Shown piece after piece: positions 41,064 through 50,045 of a stretch of 64,000 nucleotides of DNA (its first letter is position 1; each line of letters opens with the position of its first letter). Location: positions 1 to 64,000 of the forward strand of contig NZ_AUMR01000032.1 of the NCBI RefSeq assembly GCF_000430785.1, read 5' to 3'. The notes under the pieces are model-generated. The model did no database searches and was not told the origin of the DNA. It worked only from the letters and a program-made list of their open reading frames with translations. The translations under genes were made by a program, and so were the position numbers. The DNA is from Ectobacillus panaciterrae DSM 19096. Lineage in GTDB: Bacteria; Bacillota; Bacilli; Bacillales; Bacillaceae_G.

Positions 41064-42585
41064 GAACCTTTTGTATGAGAAGTTTGGATATGCTGCGTTT
41101 CGCGCTGGTCAAAAAGAAATTATACAAGATTTATTAAGCGGCAAAAACGTAGTAGCGATGCTGCCGACCGGCGGAGGAAAATCCGTATGCTATCAAATTC
41201 CCGGATACATAATGGACGGGTTGGTTATCGTCGTTTCTCCGCTGCTGTCTTTAATGGAAGACCAAGTGAATCAGCTGCGGTTGATCGGGGAAAAGCGCGT
41301 CGCTGCCTTCAATAGCTTCCGGACAATGGAAGAGAAGAAAGAAGTGCTGCGAAATATAGAAGCCTATAAATTTATATTTGCTTCGCCCGAAATGCTGCAA
41401 TCTCCATTCTTTTTACAAGCGCTTAAGCGGGTAAAGGTATCTTTATTTGTAGTAGACGAGGCGCATTGCATTTCGCAGTGGGGATTTGATTTTCGTCCTG
41501 ATTATCAAAAGCTGCAGCATGCCGTCCGGCAATTGGGCAATCCAGCTGTGCTTGCTTTAACAGCTACTGCGACGAAGAAGATTTTGCAGGATATTATTGA
41601 CAGTCTAGGTCTTTCTGATACTGCGTTGCATTTTCATTCCATTGATCGTCCTAATATTGCGATACAAGTAGAGGGAATAGATACGTTAGAGGAAAAGAAA
41701 ATGCGTCTTCTTTCTTACGTAAAAGAGCTGCAAGGACCCGGCATTATTTATTGTTCGAGCCGTTTTTGGTCAGAAGCGCTGGCGGAGGGTTTGCGCGCAG
41801 AAGGTGTAGAAGGCGTTTCGCATTATCACGGGGGAATGGAGCAGGAGGAACGCATGCTGATACAACAGCAATTTATTAACAATCAGCTGCGCGTTATCTC
41901 TTGTACGAGTGCATTCGGCATGGGAATTAATAAATCAAACGTCAGATATGTCATTCATTTTCACTATCCTGCTAATATAGAATCCTATTTGCAGGAAATC
42001 GGCAGGGCAGGGCGGGACGGCAAGGACAGCATTGCTGTTCTGTTGCTGAGCGGAGCGGACCATGATTTGCCTGTTTCTATTATTCAAGATGAATTGCCAG
42101 ATCAAAAACGCGTTGCTTATTTTTTCTCTTTATTAAAAAAGAGCCTTCTGCAGCGTGATACAATATCGTTCGCTGATGCAGAATATATCGGTATAGCGGC
42201 AGGACTTCATGAGCAGCATTGGCGCTTTATACGATATCAATTGGAAGAGCTGGGCGCCGTGCAAGATGGCTGCATACTCGTATCTGCCTTAAGTTCCGAA
42301 ATACAACAAATTATAAACGATAAAGTGCTGGATCGGCTGAACAATAAGTATGAAAAACTTCAGGCGATGCGCAATTGGCTGCAAACACTAACCTGCCGGC
42401 GCGAAGCTTTTTTACGCTTGTTTCATGACAAGAAGCAAAAGCAGCCGAAAAATTGCTGTGATATTTGCGGAATTGATGTTACTGATTATAAGCAAATACA
42501 AAAAGAGAAAAGCATGCCTGTATATGAATGGAAGACAGAGCTGCAGCTGCTGCTCGGGATGAAAAGACGGTGGGACTATGAGTAA
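41053..42585 (+). CDS. recS: RecQ-family ATP-dependent DNA helicase RecS
   Basis: 510 residues. Motif I LPTGGGKSVCYQIP near 36, motif II VVDEAHCISQWGFDFRPDY near 134, motif III LALTATATKK, and motif VI YLQEIGRAGRDGKDS near 312. A zinc-binding cluster follows (CRREAFLRLFHD... CCDICG near 450-475). It lacks the C-terminal HRDC domain of full-length RecQ, as RecS of B. subtilis does; the matching helix-turn-helix part is found instead in YpbB. Unwinds DNA in repair of forks and double-strand breaks. Followed with overlap by ypbD. Confidence 0.92.
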   Translation: MKLENLLYEKFGYAAFRAGQKEIIQDLLSGKNVVAMLPTGGGKSVCYQIPGYIMDGLVIVVSPLLSLMEDQVNQLRLIGEKRVAAFNSFRTMEEKKEVLRNIEAYKFIFASPEMLQSPFFLQALKRVKVSLFVVDEAHCISQWGFDFRPDYQKLQHAVRQLGNPAVLALTATATKKILQDIIDSLGLSDTALHFHSIDRPNIAIQVEGIDTLEEKKMRLLSYVKELQGPGIIYCSSRFWSEALAEGLRAEGVEGVSHYHGGMEQEERMLIQQQFINNQLRVISCTSAFGMGINKSNVRYVIHFHYPANIESYLQEIGRAGRDGKDSIAVLLLSGADHDLPVSIIQDELPDQKRVAYFFSLLKKSLLQRDTISFADAEYIGIAAGLHEQHWRFIRYQLEELGAVQDGCILVSALSSEIQQIINDKVLDRLNNKYEKLQAMRNWLQTLTCRREAFLRLFHDKKQKQPKNCCDICGIDVTDYKQIQKEKSMPVYEWKTELQLLLGMKRRWDYE

Positions 42586-43162
42586 TCAGCAAGAAAAATT
42601 GAACGCTATGACAGACCGCGAGCTTCGGCTGAATTTGTATATTACACAAGGAATTATATTGTTTGTCAGCGGCGTGCTGTCCTATTGGCTGTTTGGCCGC
42701 TTTTCTGCTATGGTATCTTTATTTCAGTGGGAGCCCGCTGTCATCGTGGGACTCGGCGGAGCGGCCGCGTTCTTAATTGTATTTATAGATTATATAGCGA
42801 TAAAGATGCTGCCGGAAAGCTGGTTTGATGACGGAGGGGTAAATGACCGTATCTTCAGAGGAATCAGTATTTCTCATTTGGCTGCAATTACGCTGCTCAT
42901 AGGTTTTGCGGAAGAATTGTTATTTCGCGGCATTATACAAACGCATTTTGGGCTGGGATATGCAAGCATCTTATTTGCGGTCTTGCATATCCGTTATATT
43001 AAAAAACCCTTCTTATTTGTATTTGTACTCTTAATCAGTATTTCCTTCGGCTATTTATTTGCTTGGACCGGAAATTTACTGGTTACTATATTCGCGCATT
43101 TTTTAGTGGATTTCATCATGGGATTGCATTTACGGGGAGAGACGAAAGATGAAGATGTCTAG
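42578..43162 (+). CDS. ypbD: CPBP family intramembrane metalloprotease YpbD
   Basis: 194 residues with about six membrane spans. The CPBP (CAAX-protease-like, Abi) motif EELLFRG is near 114, and the second motif has histidines in AHFLVDFIMG near the end and VLHIRYI in between. Such proteins cut within or near membranes or act as bacteriocin-immunity factors; the substrate is unknown. It overlaps recS by 8 bases and ypbE by 14, so the four genes are coupled. Confidence 0.9.
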   Translation: MSNQQEKLNAMTDRELRLNLYITQGIILFVSGVLSYWLFGRFSAMVSLFQWEPAVIVGLGGAAAFLIVFIDYIAIKMLPESWFDDGGVNDRIFRGISISHLAAITLLIGFAEELLFRGIIQTHFGLGYASILFAVLHIRYIKKPFLFVFVLLISISFGYLFAWTGNLLVTIFAHFLVDFIMGLHLRGETKDEDV

Positions 43163-43625
43163 CATACAGACTGAGATTGAGGAGGAAGAGCAGCTTGAGC
43201 TGCCTCCAAGAAGCGAAACGCATAAAGAACGGGAGCGCAAAGAATCTAAAATTAAAATCAAGCATTGGTTTGTCCGTTTGCTTGTCGTTTTATTTATTTT
43301 GCTTCCTGTAGCCGTTTATTTTGTTACGGACCGTTACTTGGAAGAAAAAAAGCGAGCGGAACAGCACCGCCGATTTGAATCGAAGCAGTTTGAAGAGATT
43401 ATTTTTGCGGCAAAGCGAAAGCTGGCAAAAGGACAGAAACAGCAAACGGATGCATATGTATCCCATGAGGTACAGGACGGGGAAACTCTGAGAAAGATTG
43501 CGGATATATACTCGTTGGGCAGCGGTGGTGAAGAGCTTCTTCGTAAATATAATAAAATGGGGGATAAGGATATCACCCCGGGACAAATTCTTAAAATTCC
43601 AGCGACTTCTTCCATAAAAAAGTAA
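43149..43625 (+). CDS. ypbE: LysM-domain membrane protein YpbE
   Basis: 158 residues: a charged cytoplasmic N-terminus (EEEEQLELPPRSETHKERER), one membrane span (about 38-58, WFVRLLVVLFILLPVAVYFV), and an outer part ending in a LysM domain (about 108-155) with HEVQDGETLRKIADIYSLGS and PGQILKIPA. It probably anchors to peptidoglycan. Last gene of the ypbB-recS-ypbD-ypbE operon, followed by a terminator. Confidence 0.9.
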   Translation: MKMSSIQTEIEEEEQLELPPRSETHKERERKESKIKIKHWFVRLLVVLFILLPVAVYFVTDRYLEEKKRAEQHRRFESKQFEEIIFAAKRKLAKGQKQQTDAYVSHEVQDGETLRKIADIYSLGSGGEELLRKYNKMGDKDITPGQILKIPATSSIKK

Positions 43626-43706
43626 CAGATGAACATGCATTATGACGTATTGTAAAAGCTGATATAACAGCTTCGGGAATATGAGAGTGCCGCTCGCATG
43701 TTTTAA

Positions 43707-43740
43707 AGCCCTCAAACAACGGTTTGAAGGGCTTTTTGCT
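43707..43740 (+). terminator. Terminator of the ypb operon
   Basis: AAAGCCCTCAAAC/GTTTGAAGGGCTTT stem followed by T-run. Confidence 0.85.
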
Positions 43741-43743
43741 TAT

Positions 43744-43775
43744 GGAAAGCTAAGAACGAGCCGCCTGCGCTTTTT
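43744..43775 (+). repeat. REP-like repeat, tail only
   Basis: CTAAGAACGAGCCGCCTGCG followed by CTTTTTGTG, abutting MITE copy 5. Confidence 0.6.
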
Positions 43776-43925
43776 GTGAATGATAATTTCGACACATGTG
43801 CAACCAAAAGGGAGCGTGGTATGCCTCTGGTTTACCCTTGCAGGAACCACTACAAAGGTTTGACCGCTTCTGTACGTCTTTTGATCTCTCCCCACTATAA
43901 ACGGTTTTTTATTCACTTGTATATA
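43776..43925 (-). repeat. MITE-like element, copy 5 (short subfamily, reversed)
   Basis: About 150 bases. On the minus strand it starts TATATACAAGTGAATAAA and includes ACAGAAGCGGTCAAACC. Its other end stops at GTGAATGATAATTTCG without the outer TATATA, where it meets a REP-like tail, so that end is truncated or overwritten. The gap 43626-44081 holds this, the ypb terminator, and the ypbG promoter. Confidence 0.78.
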
Positions 43926-44081
43926 GACTTCGCAGGCGCACTATGCCCGCCGAAAGCAGTACAGATTTCTCCCGTGCCCAGTTTTCCTTAACCTTTGTTT
44001 TTATCTTTTTTTCTATAATGTGTTATTATTTGTATAGGTTATGTAATAAGTAATGTATAACAATATTATAAGGGGTATAGT

Positions 44082-44858
44082 ATGATTTGGTTATTAGCAG
44101 TATGTATAGTACTGGTATTTATCGGCTTATTTATTTTCTATATGTATACAGAAGCGACAAGAAATACGATTGTTGAGCATGAGATTGCGTTTCCGCATTT
44201 TCCGAAAGGGTTTGGAGAGGTTCGGATTTTTTTTATTTCCGATATTCATAAGAGAGCTGTTGCCGAATCATTGGTGGAACAGGCAAAGGGAAAGGCGGAT
44301 ATTGTAATCATCGGAGGGGACTTAGCAGAGCGTGGTGTGCCTTTAAAAAGGATCGCTCGCAATATTCAATTGCTGCGCGAAATCGGACCTCTGTATTTTG
44401 TATGGGGAAATAATGATTACGAAATAGATTATCATGAATTGGATGCGCTGCTTTTGGATCATAAAGTCATAATTTTAGATAATACAAGAGCGGTATTTGA
44501 ATCGGAAGAAGGAGAAAAGCTCATTCTTCTCGGGGTGGATGATGTAGGGCTGGGGCGGGACCGGCTGGATTTAGCTCTTAGCGATTGCGAGGAGGAAGGG
44601 TTTCGAATTTTAGTAAGCCATAGTCCGAGCATTACTCGTAAATTTACAGATGAGGAGCGCATTTCTCTTGTGCTGAGCGGTCATACCCACGGCGGACAAA
44701 TCCGCATGTTTCATCATACGCGGTTTTTAAAAGGCGGTGTGTACCGCCGTGAGCATACAACATTGTTTGTGAGCAACGGATATGGCACAACTGTGGTGCC
44801 GCTTCGTTTTCGTGCACCGGCACAGACTCATATCATTACTTTAAAAAATCATTTATAA
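44082..44858 (+). CDS. ypbG: Metallophosphoesterase YpbG
   Basis: 258 residues with an N-terminal membrane anchor (LLAVCIVLVFIGLFIFYMY). Metal-binding blocks: FISDIHKRAVAE (D-x-H), GGDLAERG, WGNNDYEID (GNxD/H), SHSP near 195, and SGHTHGGQIRMF near 214. All five calcineurin-like motifs are present. Family members hydrolyse phosphate esters such as UDP-sugars or nucleotides; the substrate is not known. It precedes the MerR regulator with about 26 bases between. Confidence 0.92.
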   Translation: MIWLLAVCIVLVFIGLFIFYMYTEATRNTIVEHEIAFPHFPKGFGEVRIFFISDIHKRAVAESLVEQAKGKADIVIIGGDLAERGVPLKRIARNIQLLREIGPLYFVWGNNDYEIDYHELDALLLDHKVIILDNTRAVFESEEGEKLILLGVDDVGLGRDRLDLALSDCEEEGFRILVSHSPSITRKFTDEERISLVLSGHTHGGQIRMFHHTRFLKGGVYRREHTTLFVSNGYGTTVVPLRFRAPAQTHIITLKNHL

Positions 44859-44884
44859 CGATACTCGTAAGGTGGGAAAAGGGT

Positions 44885-45778
44885 ATGGGAACATCAAAAG
44901 GCAAGTATAACATTAAGGCAGTCTCCAACATGCTTAGCATTCAGCCGGGAACGCTGCGGGCTTGGGAGAGGCGCTATCAAATTATTGCCCCAAAAAGAAA
45001 TGAAGCAGGACATCGCCTTTATACAGAAGAACATGTTAAAATATTAAGGTGGCTTCTGTCTAAAGTGAACGAGGGCTTTACAATTGGTCAAGCTGTGAGT
45101 TTGCTTGAAAGCAGTCAATTAAATACACAGCTGATAGAACGAGAAGATAATCGAACTGAAATGCTGATTGCAGCAATTTTAGATTCATTGCTGCAATTTG
45201 ATGAGATAAAAGCACATGAATATTTAAACGAGGCCTTCAGCATTTTCTCTATAGACAAAGTTACAATGGACATTATGGCAAAGGTGGTCATTAAAATCGG
45301 GGATCTTTGGATGGAACATAAAATTACGAGCGCTCATGAGCGTTATGCAACATCCTTCTTGCGTTCCCGCATCGGGATGATTTATCATAATCTGCCTGTT
45401 AATACCGTTCTCCCAAAGGTAATAGCCGTTTGCGGCCCGGGAGAGTCGCATGAACTCGGCCTATTGATTTTTACTATATATTTACGGCGTAAAGGATATC
45501 AGGTTATTTATCTCGGGACCAGCATTGATGAAAAGGATCTTGATATCGTGATAGATGAGATGAGACCAAAATTTGTCTTTCTTGCCAGCACGCTCCAAAA
45601 AAATGTTGTCCCGACCATAAAACTTGCAAATCGTCTCCATGAGCAATATGATTATCTTTCAGTAGGGCTTGGAGGAACGGCATTTCAGTTTTTGCCGGAA
45701 CAGGAAAAAGAGGCTCTGCAGGAGTATTTATTAGGTGATACGAAAGAACAATGGGAGCGCTGGGTTGCAAAAGGGTAA
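44885..45778 (+). CDS. MerR-family regulator with B12-binding domain (CarH/LitR-like, divergent)
   Basis: 297 residues. N-terminal MerR helix-turn-helix (about 8-75): YNIKAVSNMLSIQPGTLRAW and RRYQIIAPKRNEAGHRLYTE. Middle helical bundle (about 90-175) and a C-terminal Rossmann-like B12-binding domain (about 180-295) with CGPGESHELGLLIFTIYLRR, in which the His of the E-x-H-x-x-G motif, the expected cobalt ligand, is present. In light sensors of the CarH type the bundle has W-x9-E-H and WH; here it reads LWMEHKITSAHERYAT, so W-x9-E is kept but the His after W and after E are Met and Arg. It may bind cobalamin but probably not in the CarH light-switch way. No carotenoid genes lie nearby. Confidence 0.82.
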   Translation: MGTSKGKYNIKAVSNMLSIQPGTLRAWERRYQIIAPKRNEAGHRLYTEEHVKILRWLLSKVNEGFTIGQAVSLLESSQLNTQLIEREDNRTEMLIAAILDSLLQFDEIKAHEYLNEAFSIFSIDKVTMDIMAKVVIKIGDLWMEHKITSAHERYATSFLRSRIGMIYHNLPVNTVLPKVIAVCGPGESHELGLLIFTIYLRRKGYQVIYLGTSIDEKDLDIVIDEMRPKFVFLASTLQKNVVPTIKLANRLHEQYDYLSVGLGGTAFQFLPEQEKEALQEYLLGDTKEQWERWVAKG

Positions 45779-45848
45779 CGAAGAACCTTCCATTTTATCT
45801 TTCATATAATAACCACAGATGCAACGGTTGAGGTAAGGAGGTTAAGAG

Positions 45849-46454
45849 ATGAGGCTAGAACGTTTGAATTATAACAAAATCAAAATCTTTTTAACGTTCG
45901 ACGACTTGCTGGAACGTGGGCTTACAAAAGAGGACTTGTGGCAGAATGCTCCAAAAGTGCAGCAGCTGTTTCGCGATATGATGTACGAGGCGAACAAGGA
46001 GCTTGGCTTTGAAGCAGACGGCCCGATTGCAGTGGAAGTTTTTTCGCTGCAGGCTCAAGGAATGATTGTAATCGTAACAAAAGAGCTTCATGATGCTGAA
46101 ACCGATGAGGACTTCAGCGATGAGTTTATTGAGATGCAAGTAACGCTTGATGAAAGCGATGATATACTGTATGAATTTGCGTCTTTTGAAGATGTAATTT
46201 CGCTTGCAAAACGGCTGTATCCTTTAGGAGTTACCGGAGGAAAGTTATATTCGTTTGAGAACCGTTTCTATTTGCTGCTTGAAGAAGAAGCGGCCGTCTC
46301 TAACGAGCTGCTGATCGCAATGCTTGCGGAGTTTGGAAACAGCGCGACAATTACGATTTATCGTTTGATGGAATACGGAAAAGAGCTTATGAAAGAACGG
46401 GCAATCGAACAATTGTATCAATATTTTGCAGCAGGAAAAACCTCAACTGACTGA
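45849..46454 (+). CDS. mecB: Adaptor protein MecB/YpbH (MecA paralog)
   Basis: 201 residues in the MecA/YpbH family. N-terminal domain MRLERLNYNKIKIFLTFDDL near 1-20 binds substrates. The C-terminal domain (about 100-195) binds ClpC: YEFASFEDVISLAKRLYPLG and LYSFENRFYLLLEE. It guides ClpCP to proteins such as ComK and unfolded proteins. Shorter than MecA, as YpbH is. The AAGGAGG site lies eight bases before ATG, and a terminator follows. Confidence 0.9.
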   Translation: MRLERLNYNKIKIFLTFDDLLERGLTKEDLWQNAPKVQQLFRDMMYEANKELGFEADGPIAVEVFSLQAQGMIVIVTKELHDAETDEDFSDEFIEMQVTLDESDDILYEFASFEDVISLAKRLYPLGVTGGKLYSFENRFYLLLEEEAAVSNELLIAMLAEFGNSATITIYRLMEYGKELMKERAIEQLYQYFAAGKTSTD

Positions 46455-46470
46455 AGTTGAGGTTTTTCGC
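46436..46470 (+). terminator. Terminator of mecB
   Basis: AAACCTCAACT/AGTTGAGGTTT stem with T-run; the stop codon lies in the loop. Confidence 0.85.
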
Positions 46471-46661
46471 TCGATAAAAACTAAAAAGAAATCATATATT
46501 TTTCTTTTCTAAAGGGTAGAAACCTACTATAATAATCTTGCAATCGTTTTCAAAAAAGTGGAGAATAATACAACTAACTTTTGTTTTTTGTATTGCATTC
46601 CGGTTTTAAGAGTGTATACTAAGCAATGTATAAGACTTAAGAAAATTACAGGGGGTTTATC

Positions 46662-47939
46662 ATGGTAGCCGAAAAGGGAGATCACACACAACAACGGGAA
46701 GAACACTTAGATGTACTGAAGCCCACACAGGTTGTCATCAAAGAAGCACTAGAGAAGCTAGGCTATCCTAACGAGGTATACGAACTATTAAAAGAACCGA
46801 TTCGTATGATGACAGTAAAGATTCCGATTCGCATGGACGATGGAACTGTAAAAATCTTTACTGGCTACCGTGCTCAACATAATGACGCTGTTGGTCCGAC
46901 AAAAGGCGGAATTCGCTTCCATCCGAATGTAACGGAAAATGAAGTGAAAGCCCTTTCTATCTGGATGAGCTTAAAGTGCGGTATTGTGGATTTGCCATAC
47001 GGAGGAGGAAAAGGCGGTATCATCTGTGATCCGCGCGAAATGTCCTTCCGTGAATTAGAAAGACTGAGCCGCGGATATGTGCGGGCTATCAGTCAAATTG
47101 TAGGGCCGACAAAGGATATTCCGGCACCGGACGTATTTACAAACTCGCAGATTATGGCATGGATGATGGACGAGTACAGCCGTATCGATGAATTTAACTC
47201 TCCGGGCTTTATTACAGGAAAGCCTCTTGTGCTGGGCGGATCTCACGGTCGTGAAACTGCAACTGCAAAAGGGGTAACAATTTGTATTCGTGAAGCTGCG
47301 AAGAGAAAAGGCATTGACATCAAAGGTGCTCGCGTTGTTGTTCAAGGCTTTGGAAACGCAGGAAGCTTCTTAGCGAAGTTTATGCATGATGCAGGCGCAA
47401 AAGTAATCGCTATTTCCGATGCATACGGTGCGCTGCACGATCCGAATGGATTGGACATCGATTACTTGCTGGATCGCCGCGATAGCTTCGGAACAGTTAC
47501 GAAACTGTTTGAAAATACACTCTCAAATAAAGAACTGCTTGAGCTTGAATGTGACATTCTTGTTCCGGCAGCGATTGAAAACCAAATTACCGAAAAAAAT
47601 GCAGCAGATATTAAAGCGAAAATTGTTGTAGAGGCTGCGAACGGCCCGACAACATTAGAAGCAACTAAAATCCTGACAGAGCGCGGTATCCTTCTCGTTC
47701 CGGATGTTTTGGCAAGTGCTGGAGGCGTTACGGTTTCCTACTTCGAATGGGTGCAGAATAACCAAGGTTATTACTGGACAGAGGAAGAAGTGGAGCAGCG
47801 TTTAGAAAAGGTAATGGTAAAATCCTTTGACTCTATTTACGAAACAGCGCAAGTCCGCAAAGTGAATATGCGCTTAGCGGCATATATGGTTGGTGTGCGT
47901 AAAATGGCAGAAGCGAGCCGTTTCAGAGGTTGGGTATAA
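46662..47939 (+). CDS. gudB: NAD-specific glutamate dehydrogenase GudB
   Basis: Oxidises glutamate to 2-oxoglutarate and ammonia. 425 residues. Active-site Lys in KCGIVDLPYGGGKGGI near 117; substrate-binding GGIRFHPNV; Rossmann loop VQGFGNAGSFLAKF near 228. The stretch where the B. subtilis 168 gene carries an inactivating nine-base duplication (around NEVKALSIWMSLK) is present only once, so this copy should be active. Ends at a strong terminator. Monocistronic, upstream of a small membrane protein gene. Confidence 0.95.
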   Translation: MVAEKGDHTQQREEHLDVLKPTQVVIKEALEKLGYPNEVYELLKEPIRMMTVKIPIRMDDGTVKIFTGYRAQHNDAVGPTKGGIRFHPNVTENEVKALSIWMSLKCGIVDLPYGGGKGGIICDPREMSFRELERLSRGYVRAISQIVGPTKDIPAPDVFTNSQIMAWMMDEYSRIDEFNSPGFITGKPLVLGGSHGRETATAKGVTICIREAAKRKGIDIKGARVVVQGFGNAGSFLAKFMHDAGAKVIAISDAYGALHDPNGLDIDYLLDRRDSFGTVTKLFENTLSNKELLELECDILVPAAIENQITEKNAADIKAKIVVEAANGPTTLEATKILTERGILLVPDVLASAGGVTVSYFEWVQNNQGYYWTEEEVEQRLEKVMVKSFDSIYETAQVRKVNMRLAAYMVGVRKMAEASRFRGWV

Positions 47940-47942
47940 GAA

Positions 47943-47980
47943 AAATGCGATTTCCTGATTAGGAAATCGCATTTTTTTAT
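47943..47980 (+). terminator. Terminator of gudB
   Basis: AAATGCGATTTCCT/AGGAAATCGCATTT stem followed by seven Ts. Confidence 0.9.
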
Positions 47981-48082
47981 AAAAAAAGCTGTAAAAAAAT
48001 AAAAAAGAACACTTGTTCGGTTTATGTTTTCATGCTATACTTTCTATAGATGAACGATCGAAAGTAAAAGGGGGAAAATAGT

Positions 48083-48304
48083 ATGAAAGCTGCATGGGAT
48101 GAACCGTTTGCTTTACCTGCACCGCTTGCACAGGAAAATAAAAAGAAGGTTGCGGTCCGTTCGATTTGGCACCGGATAAATGAGTTTTTTGATTTGGAAA
48201 CAACGGATGATAAAATTTGGTTTTTCGGTTTTTACGGCATTTCATTCAGTATTTTATTTTTTATAATGCTCATATCTAATGTTATGGACTTGCTGTACAA
48301 ATAA
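48083..48304 (+). CDS. Small membrane protein, hypothetical (73 aa)
   Basis: The N-terminal half is soluble (MKAAWDEPFALPAPLAQENK), then a charged NEFFDLETTDDK linker and one membrane span (about 47-69, FFGFYGISFSILFFIMLISN). AAAGGGGGAAA precedes the ATG. No family recognised. The amidase gene follows after 70 bases, so the two may share a transcript. Confidence 0.6.
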   Translation: MKAAWDEPFALPAPLAQENKKKVAVRSIWHRINEFFDLETTDDKIWFFGFYGISFSILFFIMLISNVMDLLYK

Positions 48305-48374
48305 TTTATGCTTCTACAGAAGAAGGAGAACGGAATACATATATAGGGAATACGAACAGCGGAGAGGATGCAAA

Positions 48375-48905
48375 ATGGCAAGATTCCCTATAGAGAGAAA
48401 TTATATTTCGCATGGTAATTCCCGTCCCGGCATTAAGGTGCCGAAAAGAAGATTCATCGTCAGTCACGATACGGGAAATCCCGGAAGCACCGCAATCGGA
48501 AACCGTAACTTTTTTCAAACGAATCAGCCTAAATCATCAGCGCATACATTTATTGATGATAAGCGTATCATTGAAATCATTCCGCTCGATGAAGTTGCTT
48601 ACCACGTTCGGTACAGCGTTCCAAAAGACAATGAAATATACGGTTACAACGCAAACAGCGCTGCGATCGGGGTAGAGCTTTGCTACGGAGGAAACATTAA
48701 TTTTTGGAATGCTTATACGCGCTTTACTTGGTATCACGCCTATTTATGTCAACTTTACGGGTTAAACCCAAAGAAGGATATTACCTCTCATAAACTATTG
48801 GATCCGAAGCGAAAGATCGATCCTCTTCAAGTGTTAAAGCGTCAAGGTATTTCCTTTCAACAGTTTTTGGCCGATGTTTACCGCATGTATGTATCGCTGA
48901 GATGA
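48375..48905 (+). CDS. N-acetylmuramoyl-L-alanine amidase (Amidase_2/PGRP type)
   Basis: 176 residues from ATG at 48375 behind GGAGAGG. Carries the amidase_2 fold: first zinc His in FIVSHDTGNPGS near 31, SSAHTFIDDKRIIEIIPLDE near 57 with VAYHVRYS, SAAIGVELCYGG near 95 and the second zinc His and Asp at SHKLLDPKRKIDP near 140. No signal peptide or binding repeats, so it resembles CwlA/CwlH-like catalytic units. It may act in sporulation or mother-cell lysis, or be of phage origin. A terminator lies just downstream. Confidence 0.85.
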   Translation: MARFPIERNYISHGNSRPGIKVPKRRFIVSHDTGNPGSTAIGNRNFFQTNQPKSSAHTFIDDKRIIEIIPLDEVAYHVRYSVPKDNEIYGYNANSAAIGVELCYGGNINFWNAYTRFTWYHAYLCQLYGLNPKKDITSHKLLDPKRKIDPLQVLKRQGISFQQFLADVYRMYVSLR

Positions 48906-48939
48906 CATTCTTACATGAAATGAATACAATACGAATGAA

Positions 48940-48968
48940 TGCCTACTCTAGAAGTAGGTTTTTTCTTT
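48940..48968 (+). terminator. Terminator before ypdA
   Basis: CCTACT/AGTAGG stem with T-rich 3' side. Confidence 0.7.
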
Positions 48969-49027
48969 TTGGACAGATTATATATTTCGTGTAATAATAA
49001 AATTCGGTGTTAAAGTGTGGGGAGTGA

Positions 49028-50017
49028 ATGAATATGCAAGAAGAACAAGTAATTATTGTAGGCGGAGGTCCATGCGGATTAGCGGCAGCAATTGCTTTGC
49101 AAAATGCAGGAATCGACGCACTCGTAATAGAAAAAGGCAATATCGTGAATGCCATTTATCATTATCCGACACATCAAACCTTTTTCTCATCAAGCGAAAA
49201 GCTGGAAATCGGCGGTGTGCCGTTCATCACGGAAAATCGCAAGCCGGTACGCAATCAGGCGTTGGCATATTATCGGGAAGTGACGAAGCGAAAGCAGCTG
49301 CGCATTCATCCGTTTGAAAAAGTAGACGAAGCAGTAAAAGATAACGGTGCTTTCTTAGTCCGCACAACGAAAAGCGATGGTGTAAAGAAAGAATATAGAG
49401 CAAAATACATCGTTTTAGCAACAGGGTATTATGACAGCCCGAACTATATGAACGTACCTGGAGAAGAGCTCTCGAAGGTATCTCACTACTTTAAAGAGGC
49501 GCATCCGTATTTTGACCGGGATGTCGCTGTTATCGGCGGCAAAAACTCCAGTGTAGATGCAGCTCTTGAGCTTGTAAAGGCAGGAGCACGCGTAACGGTA
49601 TTGTATCGCGGAGCAGAGTACTCAAAGAGCGTAAAGCCGTGGATTCTGCCTGAATTTGATGTGTTGGTCCGAAACGGAACCATTGCCATGGTTTTCGAGT
49701 CGCATGTGAAGGAAATAACAGAGCATACGCTGACTTATACAGCAGGCGAAAAAGAAACGGCCATTGCAAATGATTTTGTGTTTGCCATGACAGGGTATCA
49801 TCCCGATCATAGCTTTTTGAAACGCATGGGCGCGGAAATTGACCCGGAAACAGGCCGCCCGCTATACAACGAAGAAACAATGGAAACGAATGCAGAAGGG
49901 ATTTTCATTGCAGGGGTCATTGCAGCTGGCAATAACGCAAATGAAATTTTTATTGAGAACGGCAGATTTCACGGTGATGCCATTGCTCAGGCTATTGCGG
50001 CGCGTGAATGCAAGTAA
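49028..50017 (+). CDS. ypdA: Bacillithiol disulfide reductase YpdA (Bdr)
   Basis: 329 residues, NADPH-dependent flavoprotein. FAD-binding GGGPCGLAAAIALQNAG near 14, second Rossmann site IGGKNSSVDAALELVKAG near 168, and ATGYYDSP; the C-terminal FAD contact is FIAGVIAAGNNANEIFIENG. The cysteine in GGGPCG is the conserved YpdA residue implicated in reducing BSSB to bacillithiol. In B. subtilis ypdA follows gudB as here. A terminator follows. Confidence 0.93.
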   Translation: MNMQEEQVIIVGGGPCGLAAAIALQNAGIDALVIEKGNIVNAIYHYPTHQTFFSSSEKLEIGGVPFITENRKPVRNQALAYYREVTKRKQLRIHPFEKVDEAVKDNGAFLVRTTKSDGVKKEYRAKYIVLATGYYDSPNYMNVPGEELSKVSHYFKEAHPYFDRDVAVIGGKNSSVDAALELVKAGARVTVLYRGAEYSKSVKPWILPEFDVLVRNGTIAMVFESHVKEITEHTLTYTAGEKETAIANDFVFAMTGYHPDHSFLKRMGAEIDPETGRPLYNEETMETNAEGIFIAGVIAAGNNANEIFIENGRFHGDAIAQAIAARECK

Positions 50018-50045
50018 GGAGAGGGGATTGCCCTCTCCTTTTAAT
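50015..50045. terminator. Bidirectional terminator between ypdA and ansA
   Basis: AAGGAGAGGG/CCCTCTCCTT stem followed by TTTTAA. Confidence 0.8.

Noticed and set aside
43776-43991. 71-residue ORF in the gap before ypbG
   Set aside because: It lies in MITE copy 5 and has no ribosome-binding site.
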